Translations under genes and position numbers: made by a program | DNA from: Streptococcus parasanguinis | GTDB taxonomy: Bacteria > Bacillota > Bacilli > Lactobacillales > Streptococcaceae | Length of the DNA: 64,000 bases | NCBI RefSeq assembly: GCF_001073155.1 | Contig: NZ_JVEE01000052.1 | Span: 39,338 to 103,337 of the forward strand | Direction: 5' to 3' | Part shown: positions 56,108-64,000 of the stretch, piece after piece | Position numbering within the stretch: the first letter of the stretch is position 1 | How the letters are laid out: each line of letters begins with the position of its first letter | Notes under the pieces: model-generated | What the model was told of the DNA's origin: nothing | The model's input: only the letters and a program-made list of their open reading frames with translations | The model's database searches: none

Positions 56108-57161
56108 GAATTTAAAACAAATTGCCGTTCCGTTGGTGTCTGTCCTTTTAGGATTGGTCTTGGGTGCCATTATTATGTGGGCCTTCAGCTATGATGCCCT
56201 TTGGGGATACGAATTGCTGTTTAAGAAAGCCTTTGGTTCGATTAAGAGTTGGGGAAATATTTCCCGTGCCATGGGGCCACTGATTTTGGTTGCTCTTGGG
56301 TTTTCAGTAGCCAGCCGGGCCGGCTTCTTTAACGTTGGACTTCCTGGTCAGGCTTTTGCTGGATGGATCATGGCGACTTGGTTTGCCCTTTCCTTCCCAA
56401 ATATGCCTCGCTTACTGATGATTCCGATGACCGTTTTGATTGCGGCTGTCGCAGGTGGATTTATTGGAGCGATTCCTGGTTTCCTTCGTGCCTATCTCGG
56501 AACCAGTGAGGTCATCATCACCATTATGATGAACTACATTGTTCTCTATGGTGGGAATGCCTTGATTCATAGCTTCCCAGCTTCCTTGATGAAAAATAAG
56601 GACTCAACCATTGATGTGGGAGCCAATGCTGTCTACCAGACGGAGTGGTTGCGTAATTTGACGGACAAATCACAAATGAACATCGGGATCTTCTTTGCCA
56701 TCATCGCAGTGGTGGTCATCTGGTTCTTGATGAAGAAAACAACACTTGGTTTTGAAATCCGTGCCGTTGGTCTCAATGCGAATGCGGCGGAATACGCAGG
56801 GATGTCTGCAAAACGGACCATTATCCTTTCTATGATCATTTCTGGTGCTCTTGCTGGTATTGGTGGGGTAGCAGAAGGTCTGGGTATTTACTCAAATGTC
56901 TACGTTCAAACCAGCTCGATGAGTGTTGGATTTAACGGAATGGCCGTAGCCCTTCTTGCGATGAATTCACCAATTGGTATTCCATTTGCTGCCTTCTTGT
57001 TTGGTGCACTTCAAATTGGGGGAGTTGGTATGAAGCCAGCTGCAATCCCTGAAGAAGTCGTTCAAATTGTGACAGCATCTATTATCTTCTTCGTATGTGC
57101 CCACTACATTATTGAAAAGATGATCTCGATGCGTTCAGCTAAAAAAGGAGGAGCAAACTAA
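56100..57161 (+). CDS. Nucleoside ABC transporter permease 1
   Basis: 353 residues, BPD_transp_2 family, about eight to nine helices. The conserved cytoplasmic segment LGFEIRAVGLNANAAEYAGM with SGALAGIGGVAEGLG defines the CUT2/BmpA-associated permeases. AAGGAGGGAG precedes ATG 56100 within the ATPase gene. Works as a heterodimer with the next protein. Confidence 0.93.
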   Translation: MNKNLKQIAVPLVSVLLGLVLGAIIMWAFSYDALWGYELLFKKAFGSIKSWGNISRAMGPLILVALGFSVASRAGFFNVGLPGQAFAGWIMATWFALSFPNMPRLLMIPMTVLIAAVAGGFIGAIPGFLRAYLGTSEVIITIMMNYIVLYGGNALIHSFPASLMKNKDSTIDVGANAVYQTEWLRNLTDKSQMNIGIFFAIIAVVVIWFLMKKTTLGFEIRAVGLNANAAEYAGMSAKRTIILSMIISGALAGIGGVAEGLGIYSNVYVQTSSMSVGFNGMAVALLAMNSPIGIPFAAFLFGALQIGGVGMKPAAIPEEVVQIVTASIIFFVCAHYIIEKMISMRSAKKGGAN

Positions 57162-58117
57162 TGAGTATTGTAACAATTTTAAGTATTCTTGTTTCCTCTA
57201 TGATTGTGTATGCAGCGCCGCTGATCTTCACAAGTATCGGAGGAGCATACTCAGAACACGCTGGGGTTGTTAACGTTGGTCTGGAAGGAATCATGGTTAT
57301 GGGAGCCTTCTCAGGTATTATCTTTAACTTGACTTTTGAGCCTGAGTTAGGAAGTTTGACACCATGGTTGTCCTTGATCGTTGCTGCAGGGATTGGAGTA
57401 CTCTTCTCCTTGATCCACGCGGTGGCAACGATTCATTTCCGTGCTGACCATATCGTCTCAGGTACAGTATTAAACTTGATGGCACCTCCATTGGCAGTCT
57501 TTCTTGTCAAAGCGATGTACAACAAGGGGCAAACTGATAATATCAAAGTTGCCTTTGGGAAAACATCGATTCCGGTCTTATCTAAAATTCCGGTCATTGG
57601 AGATATTTTCTTCAACAATGCCAGCATCATTGGTTGGGTTGCGATTCTCTTTTCATTCTTTGCTTGGTTTATCATGTTCAAGACGAAGTTTGGATTGCGT
57701 CTTCGTTCAGTTGGGGAACACCCACAAGCAGCAGATACATTGGGAATCAATGTATATAGAATGCGCTACTTAGGAGTGATGATCTCAGGTGCCCTTGCAG
57801 GAATCGGAGGAGCCATTTACGCTCAGTCAGTTTCTGTTAACTTCGCGGTGACGACTATTGTAGGTCCTGGATTTATCGCCCTTGCGGCTATGATCTTCGG
57901 GAAATGGAACCCAATCGGGGCTATGCTTGCTAGTCTCTTCTTTGGAGCTTCACAAAGTTTGGCTGTTATCGGGAATCAATTGCCTTTGCTTAAAGGTATC
58001 CCATCCATCTACTTGCAAATTGCGCCTTATGTCTTGACCATGGTTGTCTTGGCAGCCTTCTTCGGACAAGCAGTTGCGCCAAAAGCAGATGGTGTTAACT
58101 ACATTAAATCGAAATAA
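57161..58117 (+). CDS. Nucleoside ABC transporter permease 2
   Basis: 318 residues, BPD_transp_2 family. Conserved segments GGAYSEHAGVVNVGLEGIMVMGAF and LRLRSVGEHPQAADTLGI match; SGALAGIGGAIYAQS follows. One-base overlap with permease 1 (TAATG). Ends the pdp/nup operon; a terminator-like repeat element follows. Confidence 0.93.
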   Translation: MSIVTILSILVSSMIVYAAPLIFTSIGGAYSEHAGVVNVGLEGIMVMGAFSGIIFNLTFEPELGSLTPWLSLIVAAGIGVLFSLIHAVATIHFRADHIVSGTVLNLMAPPLAVFLVKAMYNKGQTDNIKVAFGKTSIPVLSKIPVIGDIFFNNASIIGWVAILFSFFAWFIMFKTKFGLRLRSVGEHPQAADTLGINVYRMRYLGVMISGALAGIGGAIYAQSVSVNFAVTTIVGPGFIALAAMIFGKWNPIGAMLASLFFGASQSLAVIGNQLPLLKGIPSIYLQIAPYVLTMVVLAAFFGQAVAPKADGVNYIKSK

Positions 58118-58124
58118 TGCACAG

Positions 58125-58310
58125 AGAGAGGTTGGGACAAAAGTCCTAGCCTCTCAATTGTTTTTGGATTGTCGAGTAAGACGCAGTGGTTGAGTGGGCT
58201 CTACTACGCTGATTTTATCAGCTTTTACAGCCCTACTCAACTGTGCGGAGGTGGGACGACGAAATCGAATTCTAACGAATTACCGATTTCTGTCCCACGC
58301 TCTCTTTTGC
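58125..58310. repeat. Multi-hairpin repeat element (full copy)
   Basis: About 185 bases without a gene. GAGAGG...CCTCTC (58125-58154) forms a terminator-like hairpin for the nup operon. A long branched stem, TTGAGTGGGCT with AGCCCTACTCAA, encloses GCTGAT/ATCAGC (58191-58240). A third long hairpin has outer arms GTGGGAC/GTCCCAC (58251-58298) and inner arms GAAATCG/CGATTTC. Bases 58232-58298 occur again, identical and inverted, at 63934-64000. A diverged copy is at 44.2-44.4 kb. Confidence 0.8.
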
Positions 58311-58350
58311 TTTGTAAAGGCCCCTCTTAGTCGCAATTTCTTTAGATTTA

Positions 58351-58359
58351 GGGTACAAT
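58351..58359 (+). promoter_or_regulatory. Probable promoter of the ypmS-like gene
   Basis: GGGTACAATA contains TACAAT (58354-58359) 34 bases before the ATG; -35 weak. Confidence 0.4.
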
Positions 58360-58392
58360 AAGAATACAACTTTTCACGTATTGGAGGAGCAG

Positions 58393-58995
58393 ATGTTTAA
58401 GTGGATGAAACGCCTGATTGGCATGGTGATCGTTTTATTTATTTTATTAGTGATCTTGTTGGTTCCTGGATCTATCCCTGAAGGGGAGCAACTGAGAAAT
58501 GTGCAGGCAGGGAGTTCTTTCATTGAGTTGGCTCAAAATGCTGTTTCAAATGCCTCTGTGAGCACTGAAGGGCTCTCAACTGAGCTAAGTCTCAATTCAG
58601 TGCAATTGAGTCAGGTCGTAAAAACAAGTGCTGGATCCGCCCTTGACAATTCTGACTATCAAAAGATGGCACTAGGAATGGATGGCAATGACCTTCACGT
58701 CAAAGTTCCTGTTTCCTTAGGGCCAGTTGATAGCTATCTAGATTTAACCATGACCGGTCAAGTTGAAAACAATGTCATGAATTTGAATGTGACCGGTGCT
58801 AAATTAGGGAAAATGCCCATTCCAAAATTCTTGGTTCTCAACTATTTGAAGGATCAATCCAATCAAAATGGAGGCGGCTTTAAAGTGAATGGTGATCAAA
58901 TCACCCTTGAGATTCCTCAAGCAGGCTATAGTATCTCAAAAGCGAGAGTGGAAAATGGCAATGCTAAGGTAACTGTTAGTATATCCTTGTTTTAA
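58393..58995 (+). CDS. YpmS-like (DUF2140) membrane-anchored protein
   Basis: 200 residues. One N-terminal transmembrane helix (LIGMVIVLFILLVILLVPGSI, about residues 8-28) is followed by an extracytoplasmic domain of beta type. Segments VSTEGLSTELSLNSVQLSQVV, VPVSLGPVDSYLDLTMTGQ and MPIPKFLVLNYL match what I recall of the YpmS family. Function is not known. ATG 58393 with GGAGGAG is preferred over the TTG at 58381. Confidence 0.75.
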   Translation: MFKWMKRLIGMVIVLFILLVILLVPGSIPEGEQLRNVQAGSSFIELAQNAVSNASVSTEGLSTELSLNSVQLSQVVKTSAGSALDNSDYQKMALGMDGNDLHVKVPVSLGPVDSYLDLTMTGQVENNVMNLNVTGAKLGKMPIPKFLVLNYLKDQSNQNGGGFKVNGDQITLEIPQAGYSISKARVENGNAKVTVSISLF

Positions 58996-59016
58996 GTCTT
59001 TGTAATTGGAGTTGTC

Positions 59017-59652
59017 ATGCTTGTCTTTGAATTTTGTGCAGAGAATTTAACTTATATTGATAAGGCGATTGCTGCTGGGGCAGGTCGCATTGAACTGTGC
59101 GACAACCTGGCAGTAGGCGGGACCACACCGAGTATAGGTGTGATCAATGAAGCAATCAAACTGACAAGAGCGAAGTCTGTGGATCTATGTGTGATCATTC
59201 GGCCCCGTGGTGGAGATTTTGTCTACACTGATCTGGAAGTCGAAGCTATGCTGACGGATATTCGTGCTGCGAAAGAAATAGGGGTTACTTGTTTTGTTCT
59301 GGGTGCGCTGACGAGCGATCGAAAGTTGGACCAGAAGGTCATGCAGCTTTTACTAGCAGCCTGTGGAGAGGCAGAGGTGGTCTTTCATATGGCCTTTGAT
59401 GAGTTAGCTCATACAGATCAGCTAGAAGCGATTGAGTGGCTTTCTGATCAGGGTGTAGCCCGCATTTTAACACGAGCCGGAAGTCCAGGTGACCCACTAG
59501 AGCAACGTTTTGCCCACTATCATCGTTTATTAGATGCGGCTAAGGGAAAGATTCAGATCCTGCCAGGTGGAGGTGTGACCCTTGACAATCGTCAGCTCTT
59601 TTTGGAGCAATTGGGTGTTTGTCAACTGCATGGCACGCGCATTGTGTTTTAA
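59017..59652 (+). CDS. cutC: CutC family protein
   Basis: 211 residues, TIM-barrel. FEFCAENLTYIDKAIAAGAGRIELCDNLAVGGTTPS and VIIRPRGGDFVYTDLE are diagnostic, as is VFHMAFDEL. Originally linked to copper tolerance in E. coli, but direct copper handling has been questioned; the reaction is unknown. A weak site GGAG lies 7-8 bases before ATG 59017. Located 21 bases after the ypmS-like gene. Confidence 0.93.
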   Translation: MLVFEFCAENLTYIDKAIAAGAGRIELCDNLAVGGTTPSIGVINEAIKLTRAKSVDLCVIIRPRGGDFVYTDLEVEAMLTDIRAAKEIGVTCFVLGALTSDRKLDQKVMQLLLAACGEAEVVFHMAFDELAHTDQLEAIEWLSDQGVARILTRAGSPGDPLEQRFAHYHRLLDAAKGKIQILPGGGVTLDNRQLFLEQLGVCQLHGTRIVF

Positions 59653-59698
59653 AAAAGAAACGATCACTGCTTGAAGTAGTTTTGAAGATCCGTTATCA

Positions 59699-59730
59699 AG
59701 GTTGGGGACGTTGTTTCCAGCCTCTTCTAG
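59699..59730 (+). terminator. Terminator-like hairpin after cutC
   Basis: AGGTTGG ... CCAGCCT, the same stem type as the ends of the larger repeat elements, followed by CTTCT rather than a clean T-run; activity uncertain. Confidence 0.45.
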
Positions 59731-59755
59731 TGTAAAAATGAATAAGGGAGAGGAA

Positions 59756-60421
59756 ATGTTTTTAGAGCATTATTTTGACCGGTACACCTTTCAGCCAGAA
59801 AAGGGATTGGCTTACGGATTTGAGAAGAAAGGGGCAGGCTATGAGTACCAGTGTCCCGTCTTATCGGACACTTTTCTCTTAAATGTCCAGGTCTGCGACC
59901 GGAAGATTTCTTTTCAGGTCTATGATCAGGATACAGGGGACGAGTATATCCAGATCCATCTGGAACAGCTACAAGGAAATTTCGTTGGCCAAGTCAGAGA
60001 AGCTTGTCAGGAAAGTCTTGCAAGGATCCGCCAAGCTTGTTTTGAGGTAGAAGAATTTCTCTATCCTCAAGCCAAGCGTCTCATGGCCTATATCTCCCTG
60101 CACTATCAGGGAACGATTGAGTATTTGTGGGAAAGATCTCCGGAATCCGGCGCTATTCGCCACCGAGACACCCTCAAGTGGTATGGTGTCTTTATGACCA
60201 TTGATTGGAAAAAACTGGATGCTGGCAAGTCTGGGAAAATAGAAGTTTTGAATGTTAAGTCTGATCAAGTAGCCCATTTCATCCAGCAGAAAGGGATTTA
60301 TCCAGCTTTTCATATGAATAAAAAATATTGGGTGAGTATCCCCTTAGATGGAGCAATTGCTGATGAGGACTTGTTTGCTCTGGTGGATAGTAGCTGGCAA
60401 CTCACCAAAAAGGGGAAATAA
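59756..60421 (+). CDS. YjbR/MmcQ-like protein
   Basis: 221 residues. The N-terminal half (EHYFDRYTFQPEKGLAYGFE) is variable; the C-terminal half holds the YjbR-type fold, with RHRDTLKWYGVFMTIDWKKL and GIYPAFHMNKKYWVSIPLDGAI. The family is described as MmcQ/YjbR DNA-binding-like with no proven role. ATG 59756 has GGGAGAGG 4-11 bases upstream; in-frame starts further up lie in the terminator-like hairpin. One base before the exporter gene, so it is co-transcribed with the ABC pair; a regulatory link is possible but unproven. Confidence 0.75.
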   Translation: MFLEHYFDRYTFQPEKGLAYGFEKKGAGYEYQCPVLSDTFLLNVQVCDRKISFQVYDQDTGDEYIQIHLEQLQGNFVGQVREACQESLARIRQACFEVEEFLYPQAKRLMAYISLHYQGTIEYLWERSPESGAIRHRDTLKWYGVFMTIDWKKLDAGKSGKIEVLNVKSDQVAHFIQQKGIYPAFHMNKKYWVSIPLDGAIADEDLFALVDSSWQLTKKGK

Positions 60422-60422
60422 G

Positions 60423-62177
60423 ATGAATCTGTTGAGGAAATTATCTTGGTTTTTTAATTTAGAGAAGAAGCGATACTTGATCGGGATAGGGTCCTTGATC
60501 TTGGTTAGTTTTTTAAACCTCATTCCTCCAAGAATCATGGGACTTGTGATCGATTTGATCGATAAAAGAAGGCTGACACTGGGGCAGTTAGTTGTGGATA
60601 TCGCCCTTTTGGTCCTCGCAGCTCTAGCCATGTATGGTCTTCGTTTTGTCTGGAGACGCTATATTTTTGGGACGGCTAATAAGTTGGCTCGGATCTTGCG
60701 TTACCGTTTGTTTAAGCAATTTACGCTCATGTCTCCGTCTTTTTATCAGCGTTATCGGACAGGGAATCTCATGGCCCATGCTACTAATGATATCAATGCG
60801 GTAACCATGTTTGCTGGTGGCGGCGTTATGTCTGCAGTGGATGCTTCCGTGACGGCCTTGGTGACTCTAGTCAGCATGTTTTTCATGATTGATTGGCGCT
60901 TAACCCTCTTGGCTATTTTGCCCCTACCGGTTATGGTGGTAGTGACTTCCGCCATTGGACGCAAAAACCACAAAGCCTTCAAAGAAGCCCAAGAAGGCTT
61001 CTCAGAGCTGAACAACTTTGTTCAGGAATCAGTATCAGGAGTCAAGGTGACTAAATCATTTGGCTTTCAGGCAGATGAGATTCGGGCTTTTGAAAAAACC
61101 AATCAAATGGTTTTTTCAAAGAATATGACTTCAGCCGGTTACAATGCTTTGTTTGATCCGACCACTCTTCTTTTTGTCGGTCTCTCCTATGTTTTGACGC
61201 TCTACTTCGGGGGGCTATTTGTTCAGGAAGGGAGCCTGACGGTTGGACAAATCGTAACTTTTATTACCTACCTTAATATGCTCGTCTGGCCCCTTCAAGC
61301 CATGGGCTTCTTGTTTAATATTAGTCAGCGGGCTAGCGTCTCCTATGATCGGATTGAGACACTTTTAGCAGAAACACCTGATATCCAAGATCCAAGTCAA
61401 CCAGTCACAGACATCCAAAACGGAGATCTAGAATATGACATTAAAGAATTTGCCTATGAGAAAGAGCCTGTCCTTGAGAAGGTTGCCTTTCATTTAGAAA
61501 AAGGGCAAACCCTTGGAATTGTAGGACCAACTGGATCTGGAAAGACCACCTTGTTGCGTCTCTTGCTCAGAGAGCATGACTTGGAGCAGGGAGATATTTT
61601 GTTAAATGGGATCTCCATCAAACATTATCGCTTAGAAGATCTTCGAAGCTTGATCGGTTACGTCCCTCAAGATCAGATCCTCTTTGCCATGACCATTCGC
61701 GAGAATGTAGCTTTTTCAGATCCACAGATCCAGGAAGAAGAGGTGATGAAGGCTCTGAGAACTTGTGGAGTCTATGAGGATATTCTGGCCATGCCAGACC
61801 AGATGGAGACAGTGCTGGGAGAGAGAGGGGTCTCTCTTTCTGGCGGGCAAAAGCAACGGATTGCCATGAGTCGTGCTTTGGTCATGAATCCTGAGATCTT
61901 GATCTTAGATGATTCCCTGTCTGCAGTAGATGCTAAAACGGAGCACCAAATCATTGAAAATATGAAGCAGGAACGCAAGGGGAAAACAACGATCATCACA
62001 GCCCATCGCCTATCAGCGATCGTTCATGCGGATTTGATTCTGGTAATGGAGAATGGACAGATCAAGGAGCGAGGAAATCACGAGGAATTAATGGCTCAAA
62101 AAGGTTGGTACTATGAAACCTATCAAGCCCAACAATTATCAGAAGAAATGGAGGGAAAGCTGAATGAAAACATCTGA
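60423..62177 (+). CDS. Heterodimeric ABC exporter subunit 1 (degenerate-site half)
   Basis: 584 residues: six-helix membrane domain (about 1-320) and ATPase domain. Walker A is GPTGSGKT, signature LSGGQKQR, and Walker B ends LILDDSLSAVD, with aspartate in place of the catalytic glutamate, the mark of the degenerate site in exporters such as LmrC/EfrA/PatA/SatA. Probably exports drugs or amphipathic compounds. AGGGGAAATAAG precedes ATG 60423. Pairs with the next protein. Confidence 0.9.
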   Translation: MNLLRKLSWFFNLEKKRYLIGIGSLILVSFLNLIPPRIMGLVIDLIDKRRLTLGQLVVDIALLVLAALAMYGLRFVWRRYIFGTANKLARILRYRLFKQFTLMSPSFYQRYRTGNLMAHATNDINAVTMFAGGGVMSAVDASVTALVTLVSMFFMIDWRLTLLAILPLPVMVVVTSAIGRKNHKAFKEAQEGFSELNNFVQESVSGVKVTKSFGFQADEIRAFEKTNQMVFSKNMTSAGYNALFDPTTLLFVGLSYVLTLYFGGLFVQEGSLTVGQIVTFITYLNMLVWPLQAMGFLFNISQRASVSYDRIETLLAETPDIQDPSQPVTDIQNGDLEYDIKEFAYEKEPVLEKVAFHLEKGQTLGIVGPTGSGKTTLLRLLLREHDLEQGDILLNGISIKHYRLEDLRSLIGYVPQDQILFAMTIRENVAFSDPQIQEEEVMKALRTCGVYEDILAMPDQMETVLGERGVSLSGGQKQRIAMSRALVMNPEILILDDSLSAVDAKTEHQIIENMKQERKGKTTIITAHRLSAIVHADLILVMENGQIKERGNHEELMAQKGWYYETYQAQQLSEEMEGKLNENI

Positions 62178-63918
62178 AGCTCATGTGATGAAGCGGCTCT
62201 TGACTTACATGTGGCGTTATAAATGGTTAACGGCCCTAGCCTTAGCCTTTACCTTTCTAACTAGTCTGTTATTGACGGCGATCCCTCTTGCAGCTCGCTG
62301 GTATATTGACCACCTAGTGGATCCAACAGAAGCCGGCTCTCCAGTACTGACAGCTTTTCAGTTTCTCATTCTATACTATGGCTTATTCATTGGGCGCGTG
62401 CTGGCAACTTATCTGAGTCAGTTAACCTTTGCGCGTGTATCCAATTCTATCGTAAGAGATATCCGTTTAGATATTTTCCAAAATCTTCAAAGGCTGGGCA
62501 TGTCCTTTTATGACCAGACAGCAGCAGGTTCGATTGTCTCGCGGGTGACCAATGATACACAGGCAGTCGCAGATATGTTTTCTACGGTCTTTTCAAGCCT
62601 GGTTTCATCCTTTTTACTCTTTCTAGTCACTCTAGTAACCATGTTTAGCTTGGACTGGCATTTGACCATTTGGATCCTGCCTTTTCTTCCCATCATTTGG
62701 TTTTCCATCCGTCTCTATCGCAAGTTATCCAATCGCTTGGTCAAGATGACCCGACAAAAATTATCAGATATCAATGTGAAATTATCGGAATCTATCGAAG
62801 GAATGCGGATCGTGCAGGCCTTTCGTCAAGAAAAGCGTTTGACGGATGAATTCGAACAGATTAATGGGGAACATTTGGATTACGCCAACCGATCTGTGGA
62901 TGTCAATTCCCTCTTTTTGAGGCCAGCTATGACCCTGTTACAGGTCCTGGCTTATGCGGTCATTCTAACCTTTTTCGGCCTAAATTGGCAGTCCTCTGGC
63001 TTTACGGCAGGTCTTATCTATGCTTTTATCCAGTATGTTAGCCAGCTTTTCCAACCCTTGATTGATGTTACGCAGAACTTTGCAACCTTGCAGACCTCAA
63101 CCATTTCTGCAGGTCGTGTCTTTGAGATGATGGATCGAGACGACTATGAGCCCAAGCAAGCTAGTAGCCTGAAAGAAATTGAGCGGGGGGATATTCGTTT
63201 TGAGCATGTATCTTTTTCTTATGATGGCAAACGGGATGTCCTAAAAGAGATCTCCTTTGAGGTCAAAAACGGACAAACCATCGCTTTTGTTGGCCATACT
63301 GGTTCTGGTAAATCCTCTATTATCAATCTCTTCATGCGCTTTTATGAATTTGATCGTGGCCAGATCTTGATTGATGGACAGGATATCAAGGACTACAGCC
63401 AGGAAGCCTTGCGCAAGTCCATTGGTCTAGTGTTGCAGGAACCCTTCCTCTATCATGGAACCATTGCTTCTAATATCCGAATGTATCATGAAGAACTGAC
63501 AGATGAGGAAATCCGACAAGCAGCTGCATTTGTGGATGTAGCAGACTTTATTGAGAGTCTACCTGGTGGCTATGATCATCCGGTAACAGAGCGGGGTTCT
63601 ACCTTATCGACCGGTCAGCGTCAGCTTCTGGCTTTTGCCCGGACCATTGCACCCCAGCCTAAGATCCTCATTTTGGATGAGGCAACTGCCAATATCGACC
63701 AAGAGACGGAAGAGATGATCCAAAACTCTCTGAAGAAGATGCGCCAAGGGCGGACAACCATTGCCATTGCTCATCGCCTTTCTACCATCCAAGATGCCGA
63801 TTGCATCTATGTTCTCGATAAAGGAAAAATCATCGAATCGGGCAATCACGACCAACTCATTGCTCTAGGAGGAACGTATAAGAAAATGTATAACCTCCAG
63901 GCTGGGATGATGAAATAA
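62164..63918 (+). CDS. Heterodimeric ABC exporter subunit 2 (consensus half)
   Basis: 584 residues, same layout as its partner. Walker A GHTGSGKS and Walker B ILILDEATANID with the catalytic glutamate intact. The signature is STGQRQ rather than SGGQ. In heterodimers a non-consensus signature here faces the degenerate Walker B of the partner, so together they form one active and one inactive ATP site. Starts 14 bases inside subunit 1 behind GGAGGGAAAG. Ends shortly before a repeat element. Confidence 0.92.
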   Translation: MKTSEAHVMKRLLTYMWRYKWLTALALAFTFLTSLLLTAIPLAARWYIDHLVDPTEAGSPVLTAFQFLILYYGLFIGRVLATYLSQLTFARVSNSIVRDIRLDIFQNLQRLGMSFYDQTAAGSIVSRVTNDTQAVADMFSTVFSSLVSSFLLFLVTLVTMFSLDWHLTIWILPFLPIIWFSIRLYRKLSNRLVKMTRQKLSDINVKLSESIEGMRIVQAFRQEKRLTDEFEQINGEHLDYANRSVDVNSLFLRPAMTLLQVLAYAVILTFFGLNWQSSGFTAGLIYAFIQYVSQLFQPLIDVTQNFATLQTSTISAGRVFEMMDRDDYEPKQASSLKEIERGDIRFEHVSFSYDGKRDVLKEISFEVKNGQTIAFVGHTGSGKSSIINLFMRFYEFDRGQILIDGQDIKDYSQEALRKSIGLVLQEPFLYHGTIASNIRMYHEELTDEEIRQAAAFVDVADFIESLPGGYDHPVTERGSTLSTGQRQLLAFARTIAPQPKILILDEATANIDQETEEMIQNSLKKMRQGRTTIAIAHRLSTIQDADCIYVLDKGKIIESGNHDQLIALGGTYKKMYNLQAGMMK

Positions 63919-63933
63919 GGACAAACAAGGAGA

Positions 63934-64000
63934 GTGGGACAGAAATCGGTAATTCGTTAGAATTCGATTTCGTCGTCCCACCTCCGCACAGTTGAGTAGG
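63934..64000. repeat. Inverted copy of the 58.2 kb repeat, cut by the window edge
   Basis: These 67 bases are the exact reverse complement of 58232-58298. The GTGGGAC/GTCCCAC hairpin follows the exporter gene by 16 bases and may terminate it. The rest of the element lies beyond the window. Confidence 0.85.

Overview
The window is a 64 kb piece of a low-GC Gram-positive chromosome. Gene content, gene order and protein sequence point to an oral Streptococcus of the mitis/sanguinis group (S. parasanguinis-, sanguinis- or gordonii-like); I cannot fix the species. Supporting signs are the murB-potABCD, rplU-prp-rpmA, lacABCD-lacTFEG, LysR-lspA-rluD and ldcB neighbourhoods, extended -10 (TGnTATAAT) promoters, strong GGAGG ribosome sites and many short U-tailed hairpin terminators. 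Most of it is core chromosome. I see no transposase, phage gene, CRISPR array, tRNA or rRNA.

Layout. 0-6.6 kb: end of homoserine kinase, an unknown membrane protein, then murB and the potABCD polyamine importer, with a structured leader before potA. 6.7-9.3 kb: an accessory island of four tandem paralogous small membrane/lipoproteins, the broken start of a coupled gene, and a convergent low-complexity membrane protein. 9.5-13.7 kb: tRNA thiolation pair (cysteine desulfurase, thiI), a lipoprotein, and rplU-prp-rpmA behind an L21 leader. 13.9-25.2 kb: a complete lactose/galactose catabolic region made of a DeoR regulator, a galactitol-type PTS (IIA, IIB, IIC), lacABCD (tagatose-6-phosphate pathway), and lacT-lacF-lacE-lacG controlled by antitermination. 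25.3-30.8 kb: LysR regulator, lspA, rluD-type pseudouridine synthase and proBAC. 30.8-32.6 kb: an ABC-F ATPase on the minus strand with an attenuator leader. 32.7-37.6 kb: hemW, an acyl-ACP thioesterase, HAD phosphatase and three membrane proteins including a CPBP protease. 37.8-48.1 kb: uvrC, phosphoesterase, nitroreductase, pepV, UDG-like protein, prolyl-tRNA deacylase, rhodanese, two envelope proteins sharing an N-terminal module, and ldcB. 48.4-50.3 kb: a P-loop kinase, rpsT and coaA on the minus strand. 50.4-58.1 kb: methyltransferase, pdp, deoC, cdd and the BmpA/NupABC nucleoside importer, a nucleoside uptake and salvage unit. 58.4-63.9 kb: YpmS-like protein, cutC, YjbR/MmcQ-like protein and a heterodimeric ABC exporter.

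The most unusual items are not standard genes: the four-copy lipoprotein island with a disrupted partner gene (6.76-8.84 kb); the ABC-F attenuation leader with a three-residue leader peptide (32.35-32.6 kb); a 138 bp cloverleaf-like element with terminal inverted repeats (48.18-48.32 kb); a repetitive multi-hairpin intergenic family (44.2, 58.1 and 63.9 kb, two copies sharing an identical inverted 67 bp core); the structured potA leader; and three genes (hemW, uvrC, a methyltransferase) whose start codons sit where transcription should begin, suggesting leaderless mRNAs. All function calls come from reading the sequence without database searches.
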